64,000 nt of DNA, taken from NCBI RefSeq assembly GCF_002899675.1, contig NZ_PKUU01000008.1, forward strand, positions 62,001 through 126,000, given 5' to 3'. Position 1 is the stretch's first letter, and every line of letters begins with the position of its first letter. The notes under the pieces are model-generated. The model did not search any database. It saw only the letters and a program-made list of their open reading frames with translations, and was not told the origin of the DNA. Both the position numbers and the translations under genes were made by a program. Below, in pieces: positions 15,817-25,238 of this stretch. The stretch is from Clostridium sp. chh4-2. GTDB taxonomy: Bacteria; Bacillota; Clostridia; Lachnospirales; Lachnospiraceae.

Positions 15817-16300
15817 AGATCGGAGGGGCCGTCCGGGCCGGGGAAGGAAGATGCAGCCGGCTGGGATTCGGGATTCGCCCCTAAGAACTACTAAGACCCG
15901 TAAGGACAGAACGAGGCAGGCCAGCGCCATTCGCAGTGAACTCTTGATGACTTCGCTGCTCAGTGGCGCTTTAGAAACTGATCTGGAATTCAGTTTCTAC
16001 CTGCCTCGTTCTGCCCTTACGGGTCTAAGTAGTTCTAAAGGGGTTCCATACGATCCCAGCCGGCTGCATCTTCCTTCCCCGGCCCGGACGGCCCCTCCGA
16101 TCTTCATCTCCCGGCTTCGCCTCCCGATTCCGGGCTGGTTTTCGCTGGCCGGGTTAAAAACGATATTGGTGCTTAGGCATTTATGCAGAATCACATTTAC
16201 ATAGATCCTCAAGGGATTTTTGAAAAAGACTTAACGGTTGATGTAAAAACTTACTCTTCCACCCAGCAAATCTTTTTATCCTAAGCCAGTCAAGCAACAG
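15782..16300. repeat. Hairpin element C with tail
   Basis: The arms 15783-15925 and about 16000-16134 pair over some 130 positions with the same asymmetric internal loop as B. The apex keeps CATTCGCAGTGAACTC, TGATGACTTCGCTGCTCA and AGAAACTGA...TCAGTTTCT. Bases 16135-16300 are the reverse complement of the tail before hairpin B, without its extra repeats. The reverse complement of the whole unit is thus collinear with 276-881. It fills exactly the gap between the 3' ends of two convergent genes. Confidence 0.88.
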
Positions 16301-16305
16301 ACTCT

Positions 16306-17571
16306 TTATTTTTTCCTTATAGACATGATTACCCAGCTGTCTTCCTTTAAGTCATAGCTGCTGTGGCAGTAAGGGCAGTGCTTTTCCCTGGATGCGTCGA
16401 AGCTGGCGCCGCAGTTTTTACAGCTTACTTTTTTTATGGAAAAACCGTAATCGGCGGGGCGGCTGATATTTTTGCAGACGACCATTTGGAATACTTCGGG
16501 TTTTTGATAGATGCGGCCGTCCTGGCAGTAGACGTCTGTCATATAGATATCCAGGTCCAGGTAGGAGTAGTTTCCTTGTATCCAGCATTTATTCAGATTG
16601 ATTGCTCCGCCGAACTGGGCGTCGATTACGGTATCGAACAGATTTCCTGTTGAAGGCCCTTCGTATACGGCAAGATTGCTGCGGTCATCCGTAAATATGA
16701 GAATTTTTAAAAGCGCCTGCATGCTGCTTATGAAGTATTCGAAAGAGAATGAAGGATCGAAGGGTTTCATAAAAGAGTCCAGGGCTTTTCTGGCCTTTAA
16801 CAGACCGGCGGCCATGGGAGCCTGACGGACGCCGTCTTTTAACACTGAAACAAGCATTCGGACTGCGCCTGCGGCATAACCGGCCACAGCGCCTAAAGCT
16901 CCGGAAGTCACAAGGGACAGGGCGGCGTAAAAGATCCTTCCGGCCAGGCTGACGCCTTCCCTTCCGTCGCGGAAGAAATTCATCACGGTGCTGGGAGCGA
17001 AGAGAACCAGGCCGATTAAAGCGCCGGTAATCAGCCATTTGGAGATTCTGGTTTTCGCCTCTTTGTTATTCATGGCGTAATCCCGGAGAAAATGGAAGTC
17101 TGTGACTTTGGGAAATAAATCCGACATCAGAAATTTCGTGCCGCAGTAGGGGCAGCCCTCCATCAGCGCGCTGATTTCGCTGATGTTTCCGCAGTTGGGA
17201 CAACAATAGGTTTCCTGTACTTCCGAACGGTTCAGCCAGGTTATAATGGTGTAGAGCAGTTCATCACCCTTGACCGATAAGCATTTGCGGTCTCCCACGT
17301 AGTAATCAGCCGTTTTGTTGTAATGTCTCCAAACCAGCTGGTTTGTATATTTTGTATCTGAAAATACGGTGTTTGAAATCTTATCCAGAGTCTCTCCGCG
17401 CAGCTTTAAACGGTATTCCATTCTGGCATGGCATTTGTCCAGCCGCTGTTTCTGCAAAGATAATCCGTAGCGGATATCCTGGTTGGCGGAGGACGGAATT
17501 TTCCCGGTCTCAGACCATTCACAGAGCTGGGCTGCAAATTCTTCATAAATCTGTTCTGCGGTTGTTCCCAT
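16306..17571 (-). CDS. Zinc-ribbon membrane protein with Tim44-like domain
   Basis: A 421-residue protein. Zinc-ribbon cysteine pairs occur in the N-terminal third (CPNCGN...CPYCGTKF) and at the C-terminus (CKNCGAS...CPYCHSSY). Two to three hydrophobic segments lie at about 185-250 (WLITGALIGLVLFAPS, LGAVAGYAAGAVRM). The following part (SMQALLKILIFTDD...) resembles the Tim44-like/TIM44 domain. Function unknown; it could be a membrane-associated adaptor. A TTG start three codons earlier is possible, but AGGGAAA spacing favours the ATG at 17571. Its stop codon abuts the end of element C. Confidence 0.7.
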   Translation of the reverse strand: MGTTAEQIYEEFAAQLCEWSETGKIPSSANQDIRYGLSLQKQRLDKCHARMEYRLKLRGETLDKISNTVFSDTKYTNQLVWRHYNKTADYYVGDRKCLSVKGDELLYTIITWLNRSEVQETYCCPNCGNISEISALMEGCPYCGTKFLMSDLFPKVTDFHFLRDYAMNNKEAKTRISKWLITGALIGLVLFAPSTVMNFFRDGREGVSLAGRIFYAALSLVTSGALGAVAGYAAGAVRMLVSVLKDGVRQAPMAAGLLKARKALDSFMKPFDPSFSFEYFISSMQALLKILIFTDDRSNLAVYEGPSTGNLFDTVIDAQFGGAINLNKCWIQGNYSYLDLDIYMTDVYCQDGRIYQKPEVFQMVVCKNISRPADYGFSIKKVSCKNCGASFDASREKHCPYCHSSYDLKEDSWVIMSIRKK

Positions 17572-17670
17572 AATTGACAATTTCCCTCATCTTTCCCCTA
17601 ATAATAAAATCTGATCTAAAGGATATCACGAATTGCAGCTGCCATCAATCAGGAATATTGAAAACTTAAA

Positions 17671-17955
17671 AATATTCGTAACAGTTTGTCCTTCCGATGC
17701 CTGCGCCTGCTCCGGCCGTTTCCATGGGCGTTCCTATTCCGGTTTCGGGCATAAGCAATTCTAAATGTGCAGGATTTTTCTAAAAACCAAGGAAAATGTC
17801 CAAACTCGTTTCACTCAAACAGGTGGACATTTTCCTTGGTTTTTAGAAAAATCCTGCACATTTAGAATTGCTTATGCCCTGCAAAGTCATAGGAACGCCC
17901 ATGGAAACGGCCGGAGCAGGCGCAGGCATCGGAAGGACAAACTGTTACAAATATT
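17671..17955. repeat. Hairpin element D (285-bp near-perfect inverted repeat)
   Basis: The outer stem is 17671-17737 against 17889-17955, nearly perfect over 67 bases. The inner stem is 17747-17802 against 17824-17879, about 56 pairs. The apical loop has only about 21 bases. The internal loop has TTTCG on one strand and TTTGCA on the other, followed by GGGCATAAG on both, which resembles the internal loop of element A (TTTCG opposite TTGCAG, then CCCTAAG/CCCTTAG). It lies between divergent gene starts. It holds no plausible gene. Confidence 0.88.
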
Positions 17956-18035
17956 CCAAAATGAAGATATCGTACAAGAAATTTTAAATCCGGGATAGTA
18001 TAATCGTGTTCAAAAGACAAAAAGGGGAAATTAAA

Positions 18036-18458
18036 ATGGATTTACAAAATGAAAAATGCGTTATGATTATTGATGAAAACCTTCCGCTGGGAATCATTGC
18101 CAATACGGCGGCAATTATGGGAATTACCATTGGAAAGAGGATGCCGGACGTGGTCGGAACTGATGTGGTGGATAAAACGGGAAATGAACATCTGGGAATC
18201 ATTGCATTTCCGGTGCCGATCTTAAAGGGGAATCCGGTGCTGATTAAAGAGATCCGGGAAAAGCTGTATGAACCGGATTATTCCGATCTGATGGTAGTTG
18301 ATTTTTCAGAGCTGGCTCAGGGATGTAAAACATATGATGAGTTTATCGGCAAGATGCATCTGGTGGAAGAAAAAGAACTGGAGTATCTGGGAATCGCCAT
18401 CTGCGGAAGCAGGAAAAAAGTAAATAAATTAACGGGAAGCATGCCGCTTTTGCGCTGA
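18036..18458 (+). CDS. DUF2000 family protein
   Basis: A 140-residue cytoplasmic protein of the DUF2000 family (opening KCVMIIDENLPLGIIANTAAIMGITIG). The family resembles a peptidyl-tRNA-hydrolase-like fold with no established activity. An upstream GTG at 18006 is in frame, but AAGGGGA precedes the ATG at 18036 at normal spacing and the family begins there. It lies alone, 80 bases after hairpin D, and converges on the beta-helix gene. Confidence 0.8.
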   Translation: MDLQNEKCVMIIDENLPLGIIANTAAIMGITIGKRMPDVVGTDVVDKTGNEHLGIIAFPVPILKGNPVLIKEIREKLYEPDYSDLMVVDFSELAQGCKTYDEFIGKMHLVEEKELEYLGIAICGSRKKVNKLTGSMPLLR

Positions 18459-18487
18459 CGGCACGCTACCCGCTCATGAATCAAATA

Positions 18488-20452
18488 TTAAATTTCAGCC
18501 ACTTTTATCTTATTTACTCCGGATACAATTCCTTCAAACGGGCCAACCGTCATCTTACCGGCAGGGCGCGCATTGCCGAAGAAATCATTTTCAATGCATA
18601 AAGGCGTGCCGTCGGGCTGCTCATATGGGAGTTCGGGTTCAAAGGCGATGCCTAAAGAATCCGTGGTGACGGTCACTGTCTCCACCTGGGCCGGTTTGTC
18701 TCCGAAATCAAATTCCAGATAGATGCCGTCCTCTTCGGAAACTACCTTTACTTCCGGCTTCACATCGGAACATACCAGTGTGCCCGGTTCCTTACGGAAC
18801 GGCTGGGCATCGTGGAAATAGAGATTGGAGCCGCAGTACATCGGCAGTCTGGCATCGGCAAATTCATCAACCGAGTGCAGGTTTTCATACCATTTCTCAT
18901 CGTCTGCCGGGCATTCGTTGTAGAGGGCAAGACCTCTCGGCACGCTGCCGTCTATGATTCCGGCGGCGTCTCTCTGAATCCAGACGCTTGTATCCGCCAA
19001 TGGTTCCTTCGCCGCATTTTCATCCTGGGTTCCGGTGAAAATATTGTTGTAGAAACGGTTGTCGCCGCCGATGATGGTCATAAAGCCGTGTACGCCCGTT
19101 TCGTGTGCATAGTGATAAGGGGTGAAGCGGTTGGTAACCCGTTCCCATGTAATAAAGCCGCCGAATAAGTTGTTGATATAGGCGCCGCCCTGGGACAGAT
19201 CCTTTACATTTTTCATGGAAAGCATTACATTGTTGTCCACCACATAAGGGCCGTGGCTCACTTCCACAAATAAATCTTCCGTATCATTGTCATAGAGCAG
19301 GTTGCCGGAGATCCGTGTGCCCTGTGCCTGCCAGTCCATCCAGAGACCGCGGTCGCAGTTGTGGATATGGTTGTTGGTAATCTGGCAGTCCAGCGATGCG
19401 TGAAGTTTGATTCCGGCCACCTCCGCGCCGTTGAACATTCTCTTATGGTGGATATTATAAATATGGTTGTCGTGAATCTGGCTGAACACTTCGCCTAAAT
19501 GACCGCAGATTCCGGTCTGTTCGCAGTCGTGGATCACATTATAGCGCACGATATGGGAACCGATGGTTTCCTTGCTCCAGCCCATATGTACGGCGTTCAT
19601 GATCACATCGCGCTCGCGCTGGGTTCCCTGCTTGGTGCCCACCAGAACCCATTCGTTATGTCCGGTTTCAATCTCTTTTCCAAGGCTGATACCGGAGTTT
19701 TTGGCATTGCTGATCTCATTGTGTTCGATGATCCAGCCTTTGCTCCAGTGCGGGCCGATCAGGCCTTCCTGAAGAGCGGTAGGAGGCGCCCAGTTTGGCG
19801 CAGCCATGGTAAGATGGAATCCGCGTACCGTAATATAATTGATTCCGGTCTGTTCCGGCCAGAAGCAGAACTTGCGGACATTGATTTCAATTGTGTTTTC
19901 AGACGGGTCAAACTCGCCGAAATTGGCATAAATGGTTGTGTTTTCCTCATCGGTTTCACAATACCACGTATGCAGGGACCATTCCTGTTCCCTGGCTTTT
20001 TCAAATGGTACGGGATTCAACACACCGTCTAAGGAAGCCGCTTCAAACAAGGACCTTCCGTTGATATAAACTTCTCCCAGGTGATAGCACCTGTCCAGAC
20101 TTTCAAACCAGTCTCCCCATACCACTTCCTTATAAGGATTAAAATCACCGAAAAATGTGTTGGGAATTACGGTCTTGTAAACGCTGCCCTCCACCTTTTC
20201 CCAGTCGGTAATCACTTCTCCGCCGGAGATTACAACGGTTTCCCCCGAAGCCGCCTCATAGGTAATTCTCTCACTGTCACTGTTTCCGCCCCGTTTTGGA
20301 TTGACATATTCCCGGTAAATGCCTTCGTGAACCGTGATGGTATCGCCCGGCGAAGCCAGATCAGCCGCAAACTGAATCGTTTTGAACGGACGTGTTAAGG
20401 TGCCTGCATAAGAGTTGCACCCGTTTGGAGAAACATGAAAATGGTTTGCCAT
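18488..20452 (-). CDS. Right-handed beta-helix protein (pectate-lyase-like fold)
   Basis: A 654-residue protein opening with the DUF1565-type motif FHVSPNGCNSYAGTLTRPF, followed by IQFAADLASPGDTITVHEGIYRE and many short parallel beta-helix repeats (NEISNAKNSGISLG, NVIHDCEQTGICGHLG, NHIHNCDRGLWMDW). The C-terminal part from about 560 is a beta-sandwich-like region. This fold is used by polysaccharide lyases and some glycosidases; no catalytic residues can be assigned with certainty. No signal peptide is present, so it should act on imported oligosaccharides. AGGAGG precedes the ATG at 20452; a longer frame exists but lacks a site. It sits next to the YesN/YesM regulators of locus 1. Confidence 0.85.
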   Translation of the reverse strand: MANHFHVSPNGCNSYAGTLTRPFKTIQFAADLASPGDTITVHEGIYREYVNPKRGGNSDSERITYEAASGETVVISGGEVITDWEKVEGSVYKTVIPNTFFGDFNPYKEVVWGDWFESLDRCYHLGEVYINGRSLFEAASLDGVLNPVPFEKAREQEWSLHTWYCETDEENTTIYANFGEFDPSENTIEINVRKFCFWPEQTGINYITVRGFHLTMAAPNWAPPTALQEGLIGPHWSKGWIIEHNEISNAKNSGISLGKEIETGHNEWVLVGTKQGTQRERDVIMNAVHMGWSKETIGSHIVRYNVIHDCEQTGICGHLGEVFSQIHDNHIYNIHHKRMFNGAEVAGIKLHASLDCQITNNHIHNCDRGLWMDWQAQGTRISGNLLYDNDTEDLFVEVSHGPYVVDNNVMLSMKNVKDLSQGGAYINNLFGGFITWERVTNRFTPYHYAHETGVHGFMTIIGGDNRFYNNIFTGTQDENAAKEPLADTSVWIQRDAAGIIDGSVPRGLALYNECPADDEKWYENLHSVDEFADARLPMYCGSNLYFHDAQPFRKEPGTLVCSDVKPEVKVVSEEDGIYLEFDFGDKPAQVETVTVTTDSLGIAFEPELPYEQPDGTPLCIENDFFGNARPAGKMTVGPFEGIVSGVNKIKVAEI

Positions 20453-20564
20453 AATAAATCCTCCTGACCTATATAGTTTTTGTTTTGATGTACCTTTATT
20501 GTACATGGTACAGGGGGGATTTAACAACAGGGGAAATGGAAAAATTTTGAAAAATTTGCAAATA

Positions 20565-21947
20565 TTATTGCTGAACCATACTTTTCCTGTATTCGGTAGG
20601 AGTTATGCCTTCCGCCTTTTTAAAGGAACGAATGAAAAAACTGGTATTGTTATAGCCTACGGAGATACCGATTTCCCGAATTGTCATCCTGGTTTCCAGA
20701 AGCAGCCGTTTTCCCTCTTTCATACGCAGGCCGGTGAGGTAATTGACAAAATTACAGCCGGCTTTCTGTTTGAAGATGGTGGATATATAATTTGGCGACA
20801 GTCCGAATATGGAAGAAAGTCCTGAAAGACTTAAATCCTCTTTATAGTGCTGCTGCACATACGACAGAAGTTCGTCGTGAACGGAATCCTTAGAAGAAGG
20901 CTGCATCACGGTTGCGGACAGGAACATCAGCTGGTTTTGCAGCGTTTGGACGGAACATTCCCTGAGTTTATACGCATTTTTCAGAAATTGCAGCATATTT
21001 TTGGCTGCCGCCGGATAGGCTTCCACGGCGGAAGGCAGATGTTTGATTAAAAAGCCGCAGGACAGAGTGAACTTTCCATAATCGTTCCCGGTAAGGGCCT
21101 GAAGGCTTTTGTTGCACTGGACGCAGAGCTCAACGAGAAGGGGCGGAAGTTGGGGAGGTTTTTGGAAGCTGCGGTAAAGCGTCTGAGGCTTAAACACCGG
21201 GCGGCCTGTTTTTATGGAAATGATCCGCTCATATTCCTCTTTCCAGATCAAGTTGTTTTGCAGCTCCCTGCCTTCGATGATGGTGTGCCTTCCGGCGCAG
21301 TGGTGAATGAGCTCTGCCAGATAATTTTTATAATAGCCCGGATATTCCGGTGTCTCAAACAAAAAGAGAAACGTTCCGTTTTTTTCTTTATACGGAACCA
21401 CCATGATCTTGTCATTATCTTTGGCAAGCAGTTCTGATGTGGATAAAAACTCTCCGTAAATATCATTGGTGATTAAAACCGGATGACAGGTTATGGGAAA
21501 ACCAATGGGGGCATCGGTAAAGGTAAAAAGCGCGGTGGTATATACAGTTAAATCCTTTAACAGCAATGCCTTCTGCTGTTCGATGTCGGAAATGGTCTTT
21601 TCCAACAGCTCCTCAATCTGAACGGGCTTTATTGGTTTTAGGATATAGTCGCAGACTCCCAGGCGGATTGCTTCCTGTGCGTATTTAAAATCGTCAAAAC
21701 CTGATAAGATGTAATATTTTGTACATGGGGAGACTGTCTGGGCCTGGCGGATCGCTTTCAGGCCGTCCATGGCGGGCATGCGGATGTCCACCAGAGCCAG
21801 GTCATAATGGCCGGTCTGCAAAGCGTCGAGCATGAACAGGCCGTTGGAAGCTTCCGATATATCTTCGGTCAGAACTCCCAAGTTAACCAGAAACAGACGG
21901 ATCGAACGGCGGACAAGGGCCTCATCATCAGCAATTAATATTTTCAT
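20565..21947 (-). CDS. YesN-type response regulator (REC + AraC HTH)
   Basis: A 460-residue response regulator. The N-terminal receiver domain has the acidic pair Asp7/Asp8, the phospho-acceptor Asp54 in ALVDIRMPAMDG, and the Lys of ILKPIKP. The C-terminal 100 residues are two AraC-type helix-turn-helix motifs (LSGLSSIFGLSPNYISTIFK, IREIGISVGYNNTSFFIRSF). The middle is unassigned. It overlaps the upstream YesM gene by four bases (ATGA). Such pairs activate sugar ABC transporter operons. The binding protein and permeases at 23866-26931, reading the other way, are the likely targets. Confidence 0.93.
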   Translation of the reverse strand: MKILIADDEALVRRSIRLFLVNLGVLTEDISEASNGLFMLDALQTGHYDLALVDIRMPAMDGLKAIRQAQTVSPCTKYYILSGFDDFKYAQEAIRLGVCDYILKPIKPVQIEELLEKTISDIEQQKALLLKDLTVYTTALFTFTDAPIGFPITCHPVLITNDIYGEFLSTSELLAKDNDKIMVVPYKEKNGTFLFLFETPEYPGYYKNYLAELIHHCAGRHTIIEGRELQNNLIWKEEYERIISIKTGRPVFKPQTLYRSFQKPPQLPPLLVELCVQCNKSLQALTGNDYGKFTLSCGFLIKHLPSAVEAYPAAAKNMLQFLKNAYKLRECSVQTLQNQLMFLSATVMQPSSKDSVHDELLSYVQQHYKEDLSLSGLSSIFGLSPNYISTIFKQKAGCNFVNYLTGLRMKEGKRLLLETRMTIREIGISVGYNNTSFFIRSFKKAEGITPTEYRKSMVQQ

Positions 21948-23671
21948 CGGTTTTCCTCCATGCTGTATTTGGATAAATAGATTGTGGTACGGGTTCCTTT
22001 TCCTTTGACGCTTTCCATCTGAAATTTACTTTCGGCGCTGAAAAATTCCAGGCGCTCTTTTACGTTAGTCAGCCCGATGCTGTTTTCTGTTTCTTCAATT
22101 GAACATCCCACCCCGTTATCGGAGACCGTAATCACCAGCTGATCGTCCCGGGAACTGACATCGATCAGAATCCGGCAGGCGTGGCTGCACGGCTCAATGC
22201 CGTGAAGAATGGAATTTTCCACAATGGGCTGGAGCAGCAATTTGGGAATCCGGTATCTGTCAACCGGAGTGTTCAGCTGAATCTCGTAGGTGAGACGGTC
22301 GCTGAACCGGAGTTTTTGAAGGGCGCAGTAATCTTCTATAAACTGCAGCTCCATTGAGAGATAGACCAGGGAAGGCGCTTTTAAAACATAGCGCAGCATA
22401 TCGGAAAGTTCATAGAGCGCATTTTCCAAAGTATCCCGGTCCCCAACCTGGTTCAGGGCTATAAAGTTATTCAACGTGTTAAAGAGAAAATGAGGCTGTA
22501 TCTGAGACTGAAGGGCGTGAAACTCGATATTTTTCTGCTGTATGGTCATCAGATACTCTTTTTGGATTTTATTTTCCAATTGTGATACTGTCTGGTTGAG
22601 GGAATCGCCTAAGGCGTCCAGCTCGGTGTTGGATACATAGTGGTACCGTTTGGTAAAATCCTTATTTTGGATGGAAAGAAATATGGATTTCATCTGGTTG
22701 ATGGAGCGCACCATTTTACGGGAAACCGTGACATAGGAAAGCGCCGCCGTTACAACCCCTACCAGATAAAGAAGCAGAGCGGCCAGATAAAAGATGTTGG
22801 TTCTGGACTGCAGCTGGGCGTTGGAGAGCAGGATGGTGATGTTCCATGGATAATCCTGGATGGGGTAGGTATATGGTTTGTAGGTGCCGTCTTCTAAGGA
22901 AATGGCGTTGTCATTGAGGTCCCGGCTCAGGGAACTGCGGTCCTGGGGGCTGAGGGGAACATTGGTATAGATAATCTGTTGTTTTTCATCTTTTATAATG
23001 ATTTTTGAATCCACATGGAAGGCGAATTCATTAAATATACGGTCAAATATGGATGTATTGATGTCGAGTTTAATCACGCATAACGGCTGTCTGGTGTTTA
23101 ATACCATAATGGAGCGGACCATGGAGATAACAGGCGTATCGTAAGGGCTGATATAATCCGGAATATGAGGGCCTAAAATAATGCACCGGCCGTTGGCGCG
23201 GATGGCATCCTGATACCATGGCTCCGCGGAATAATCGTAAGGCTGGACAAGCGTCTTTTTATCTGTATTGATCGTCGTATAATATAAGCAGCGGTCCCCT
23301 TCAAAGATAAAAATTCCATTGGTATCAGCCCGGTTGTAACGGACAAAGCTCATATTGGAATCCAGGTTTCTGCGAAGGGAAAGCTCTTCTAAAACATCTT
23401 CGTAGGGATGGTTTAAAGATAAGTTTTTCAGGTAATTGTACATCTCATCATTGTAATAGGGCAAAAGGGTGACCTGCTGAAGTTCGTCTAAATAGGTGAT
23501 GATGCCGCCGGTCATGGAATTTACGGTGGCATTTAAAAGAATATGAATATCTTTGTTATAATTTCTGGAATAAGTATTGGCGATAACCGTAGTGACCAGC
23601 ATAAACGGAATCAGGGTGCTGATCAGGAAATTTTTGAGCAATTGTATTGAAAAAGACTTATTATTTTTCAT
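21944..23671 (-). CDS. YesM-type sensor histidine kinase
   Basis: A 575-residue membrane kinase. A first membrane segment (about 12-32), an extracellular sensor region of about 260 residues, a second membrane segment (NIFYLAALLLYLVGVVTAAL), a HAMP linker, the His_kinase domain with QSQIQPHFLFNTLN (the phospho-His) and a C-terminal HATPase (ENSILHGI, SDNGVGCS, IGLTNVKERL) are all visible. The frame extends 24 codons further upstream, but AAGGCGG before the ATG at 23671 and the family start support this choice. It is likely to sense an extracellular sugar, perhaps with the binding protein of the divergent operon. Confidence 0.92.
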   Translation of the reverse strand: MKNNKSFSIQLLKNFLISTLIPFMLVTTVIANTYSRNYNKDIHILLNATVNSMTGGIITYLDELQQVTLLPYYNDEMYNYLKNLSLNHPYEDVLEELSLRRNLDSNMSFVRYNRADTNGIFIFEGDRCLYYTTINTDKKTLVQPYDYSAEPWYQDAIRANGRCIILGPHIPDYISPYDTPVISMVRSIMVLNTRQPLCVIKLDINTSIFDRIFNEFAFHVDSKIIIKDEKQQIIYTNVPLSPQDRSSLSRDLNDNAISLEDGTYKPYTYPIQDYPWNITILLSNAQLQSRTNIFYLAALLLYLVGVVTAALSYVTVSRKMVRSINQMKSIFLSIQNKDFTKRYHYVSNTELDALGDSLNQTVSQLENKIQKEYLMTIQQKNIEFHALQSQIQPHFLFNTLNNFIALNQVGDRDTLENALYELSDMLRYVLKAPSLVYLSMELQFIEDYCALQKLRFSDRLTYEIQLNTPVDRYRIPKLLLQPIVENSILHGIEPCSHACRILIDVSSRDDQLVITVSDNGVGCSIEETENSIGLTNVKERLEFFSAESKFQMESVKGKGTRTTIYLSKYSMEENR

Positions 23672-23865
23672 AGGAGCCGCCTTTTTAAGGAAGAGTTTTG
23701 TTGTCTGTTCTTTAATAATAATGCAAGCAAACTTAAAAAGCAAAGACTAGAACAGGGGGAAATGAAAATCAGAAGATAGTGCAACGGAATCGTAAAAATG
23801 AGCTATATAAGAGAGGGAAGACAGGATCTATAATGGAGATATAAATAAACCAAGGAGGGGTGTAT

Positions 23866-25218
23866 ATGAAGAAATGTATCAGAAACTATATGATAGCAGG
23901 AATTAGTGTGGTATTAGCAGCCGGTCTGGCGGGATGTCAGGGGGAAGCCGCCAAACCGTCAGAACCTGTTTCGGCAGGGACAACAGAAGCTTTAACAGAG
24001 GGAACGGAGGGGAAAACGGAAGGCGGAGAAACTTCCGGCGTGAGTAAGCCGGAACTGGCCGGAGAGCTGGAGATTGTGACGAATGCAAATGAAGAGACAT
24101 TTAAAGCGGTGAACCAGGTCCTGCAGAAATTCATGGAAGAAAATCCGGGGGTTAAGATCAGCTATACCACCCAGGGGTCCGATTATGAACAGCTGATGAA
24201 GGCCAGAATGGCATCCAACGACCTGCCGGATATATTTGCAACCCACGGATGGTCCGTGAAGCGGTACAGTGAATATCTGCGGGCGTTAAATGACCAGCCT
24301 TGGTACGCTTCCATTGAACCGGCATTTTTAAGCAATATTGAGAATGAAAACGGTGAGATTTTTGTGCTTCCGTTGAATATGGATGTGGCCGGAATTATCT
24401 ATAATAAAGGGCTTCTGAAAGAATTGGGGGCTGAGGTTCCAAAGACCTGGGACGAGTTTCTGGCAATATGCGAAAAGGGGAAAGAAAAAGGATATACGGG
24501 CGTGTTTATGGCGGGAAAGGATAACCGACAGCCGGCTTCTCTGTTAAATATTTCTGCACAGACATTTTTAGCGGCCTGCACGGATAAAAACTATACGAAA
24601 CAGCTGCTTGACGGTTCCTTTGACTGGAATGACTGGGCGCCGCTGTCTCAGTTCCTTTTGGACTTAAAGACCAATGGGTATTTAAATGTGGACTGCGTTA
24701 CCTGTGATACCATCGACATACCGTCCAGGCTGGCGGAGAATAATGTGTTGTTTGTGGTTACGTCCGACCCGTCCCTGGTCCGGGTGGTATCCGATCTGAA
24801 TCCGGATGCCCAGTATGGGCTGGCGCCGGTGCCTGCACTCAATGACAGCTATAAGCCGGTATTTGCAGGAGGAGAGCGGGAAGCATACGGCATCAATAAG
24901 GACACGAAACATGAGGACATCTGCCTTGCGGTGCTGGAATACATGGCAAAACCGGAGAATATTAAGCTGGTTTGCGAAGCCAGCGGAAAACGTTCGGCCA
25001 TTCAGGACGTGAATCCTGATTTGGGAGCGGTAGCAGAGGATTACGCTGCTTATGCGGACACGGAAATCTATCCTTCCTTTGACCGTGCTTATCTGCCAAA
25101 CGGAATGTGGAGCACCATGAGAACCATAGGCTCCGCTCTCATCGGGGAAGAGATGACGGTAGAAGAGAGCGTAAAGACCATGGAAGAAGACTATAAGACG
25201 CTTCGTGAGCAGAATTAG
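23866..25218 (+). CDS. Sugar ABC transporter substrate-binding lipoprotein
   Basis: A 450-residue extracellular solute-binding protein of family 1. A signal peptide with lipobox LAGC (about residues 21-24) anchors it on the membrane. An acidic and Thr-rich linker follows, then the periplasmic-binding fold (ARMASNDLPDIFATHGW, VPKTWDEFLAICEKGKEKG, GGEREAYGINKD). It should bind an oligosaccharide, and the neighbouring sulfatase suggests a sulfated one. GGAGGGG spacing selects the ATG at 23866 over a GTG two codons earlier. First gene of a five-gene operon. The ATPase subunit is missing, as is usual for these systems, which share an MsmX-type ATPase. Confidence 0.92.
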   Translation: MKKCIRNYMIAGISVVLAAGLAGCQGEAAKPSEPVSAGTTEALTEGTEGKTEGGETSGVSKPELAGELEIVTNANEETFKAVNQVLQKFMEENPGVKISYTTQGSDYEQLMKARMASNDLPDIFATHGWSVKRYSEYLRALNDQPWYASIEPAFLSNIENENGEIFVLPLNMDVAGIIYNKGLLKELGAEVPKTWDEFLAICEKGKEKGYTGVFMAGKDNRQPASLLNISAQTFLAACTDKNYTKQLLDGSFDWNDWAPLSQFLLDLKTNGYLNVDCVTCDTIDIPSRLAENNVLFVVTSDPSLVRVVSDLNPDAQYGLAPVPALNDSYKPVFAGGEREAYGINKDTKHEDICLAVLEYMAKPENIKLVCEASGKRSAIQDVNPDLGAVAEDYAAYADTEIYPSFDRAYLPNGMWSTMRTIGSALIGEEMTVEESVKTMEEDYKTLREQN

Positions 25219-25238
25219 ACGGGAAAGAAGAGAGGAAA

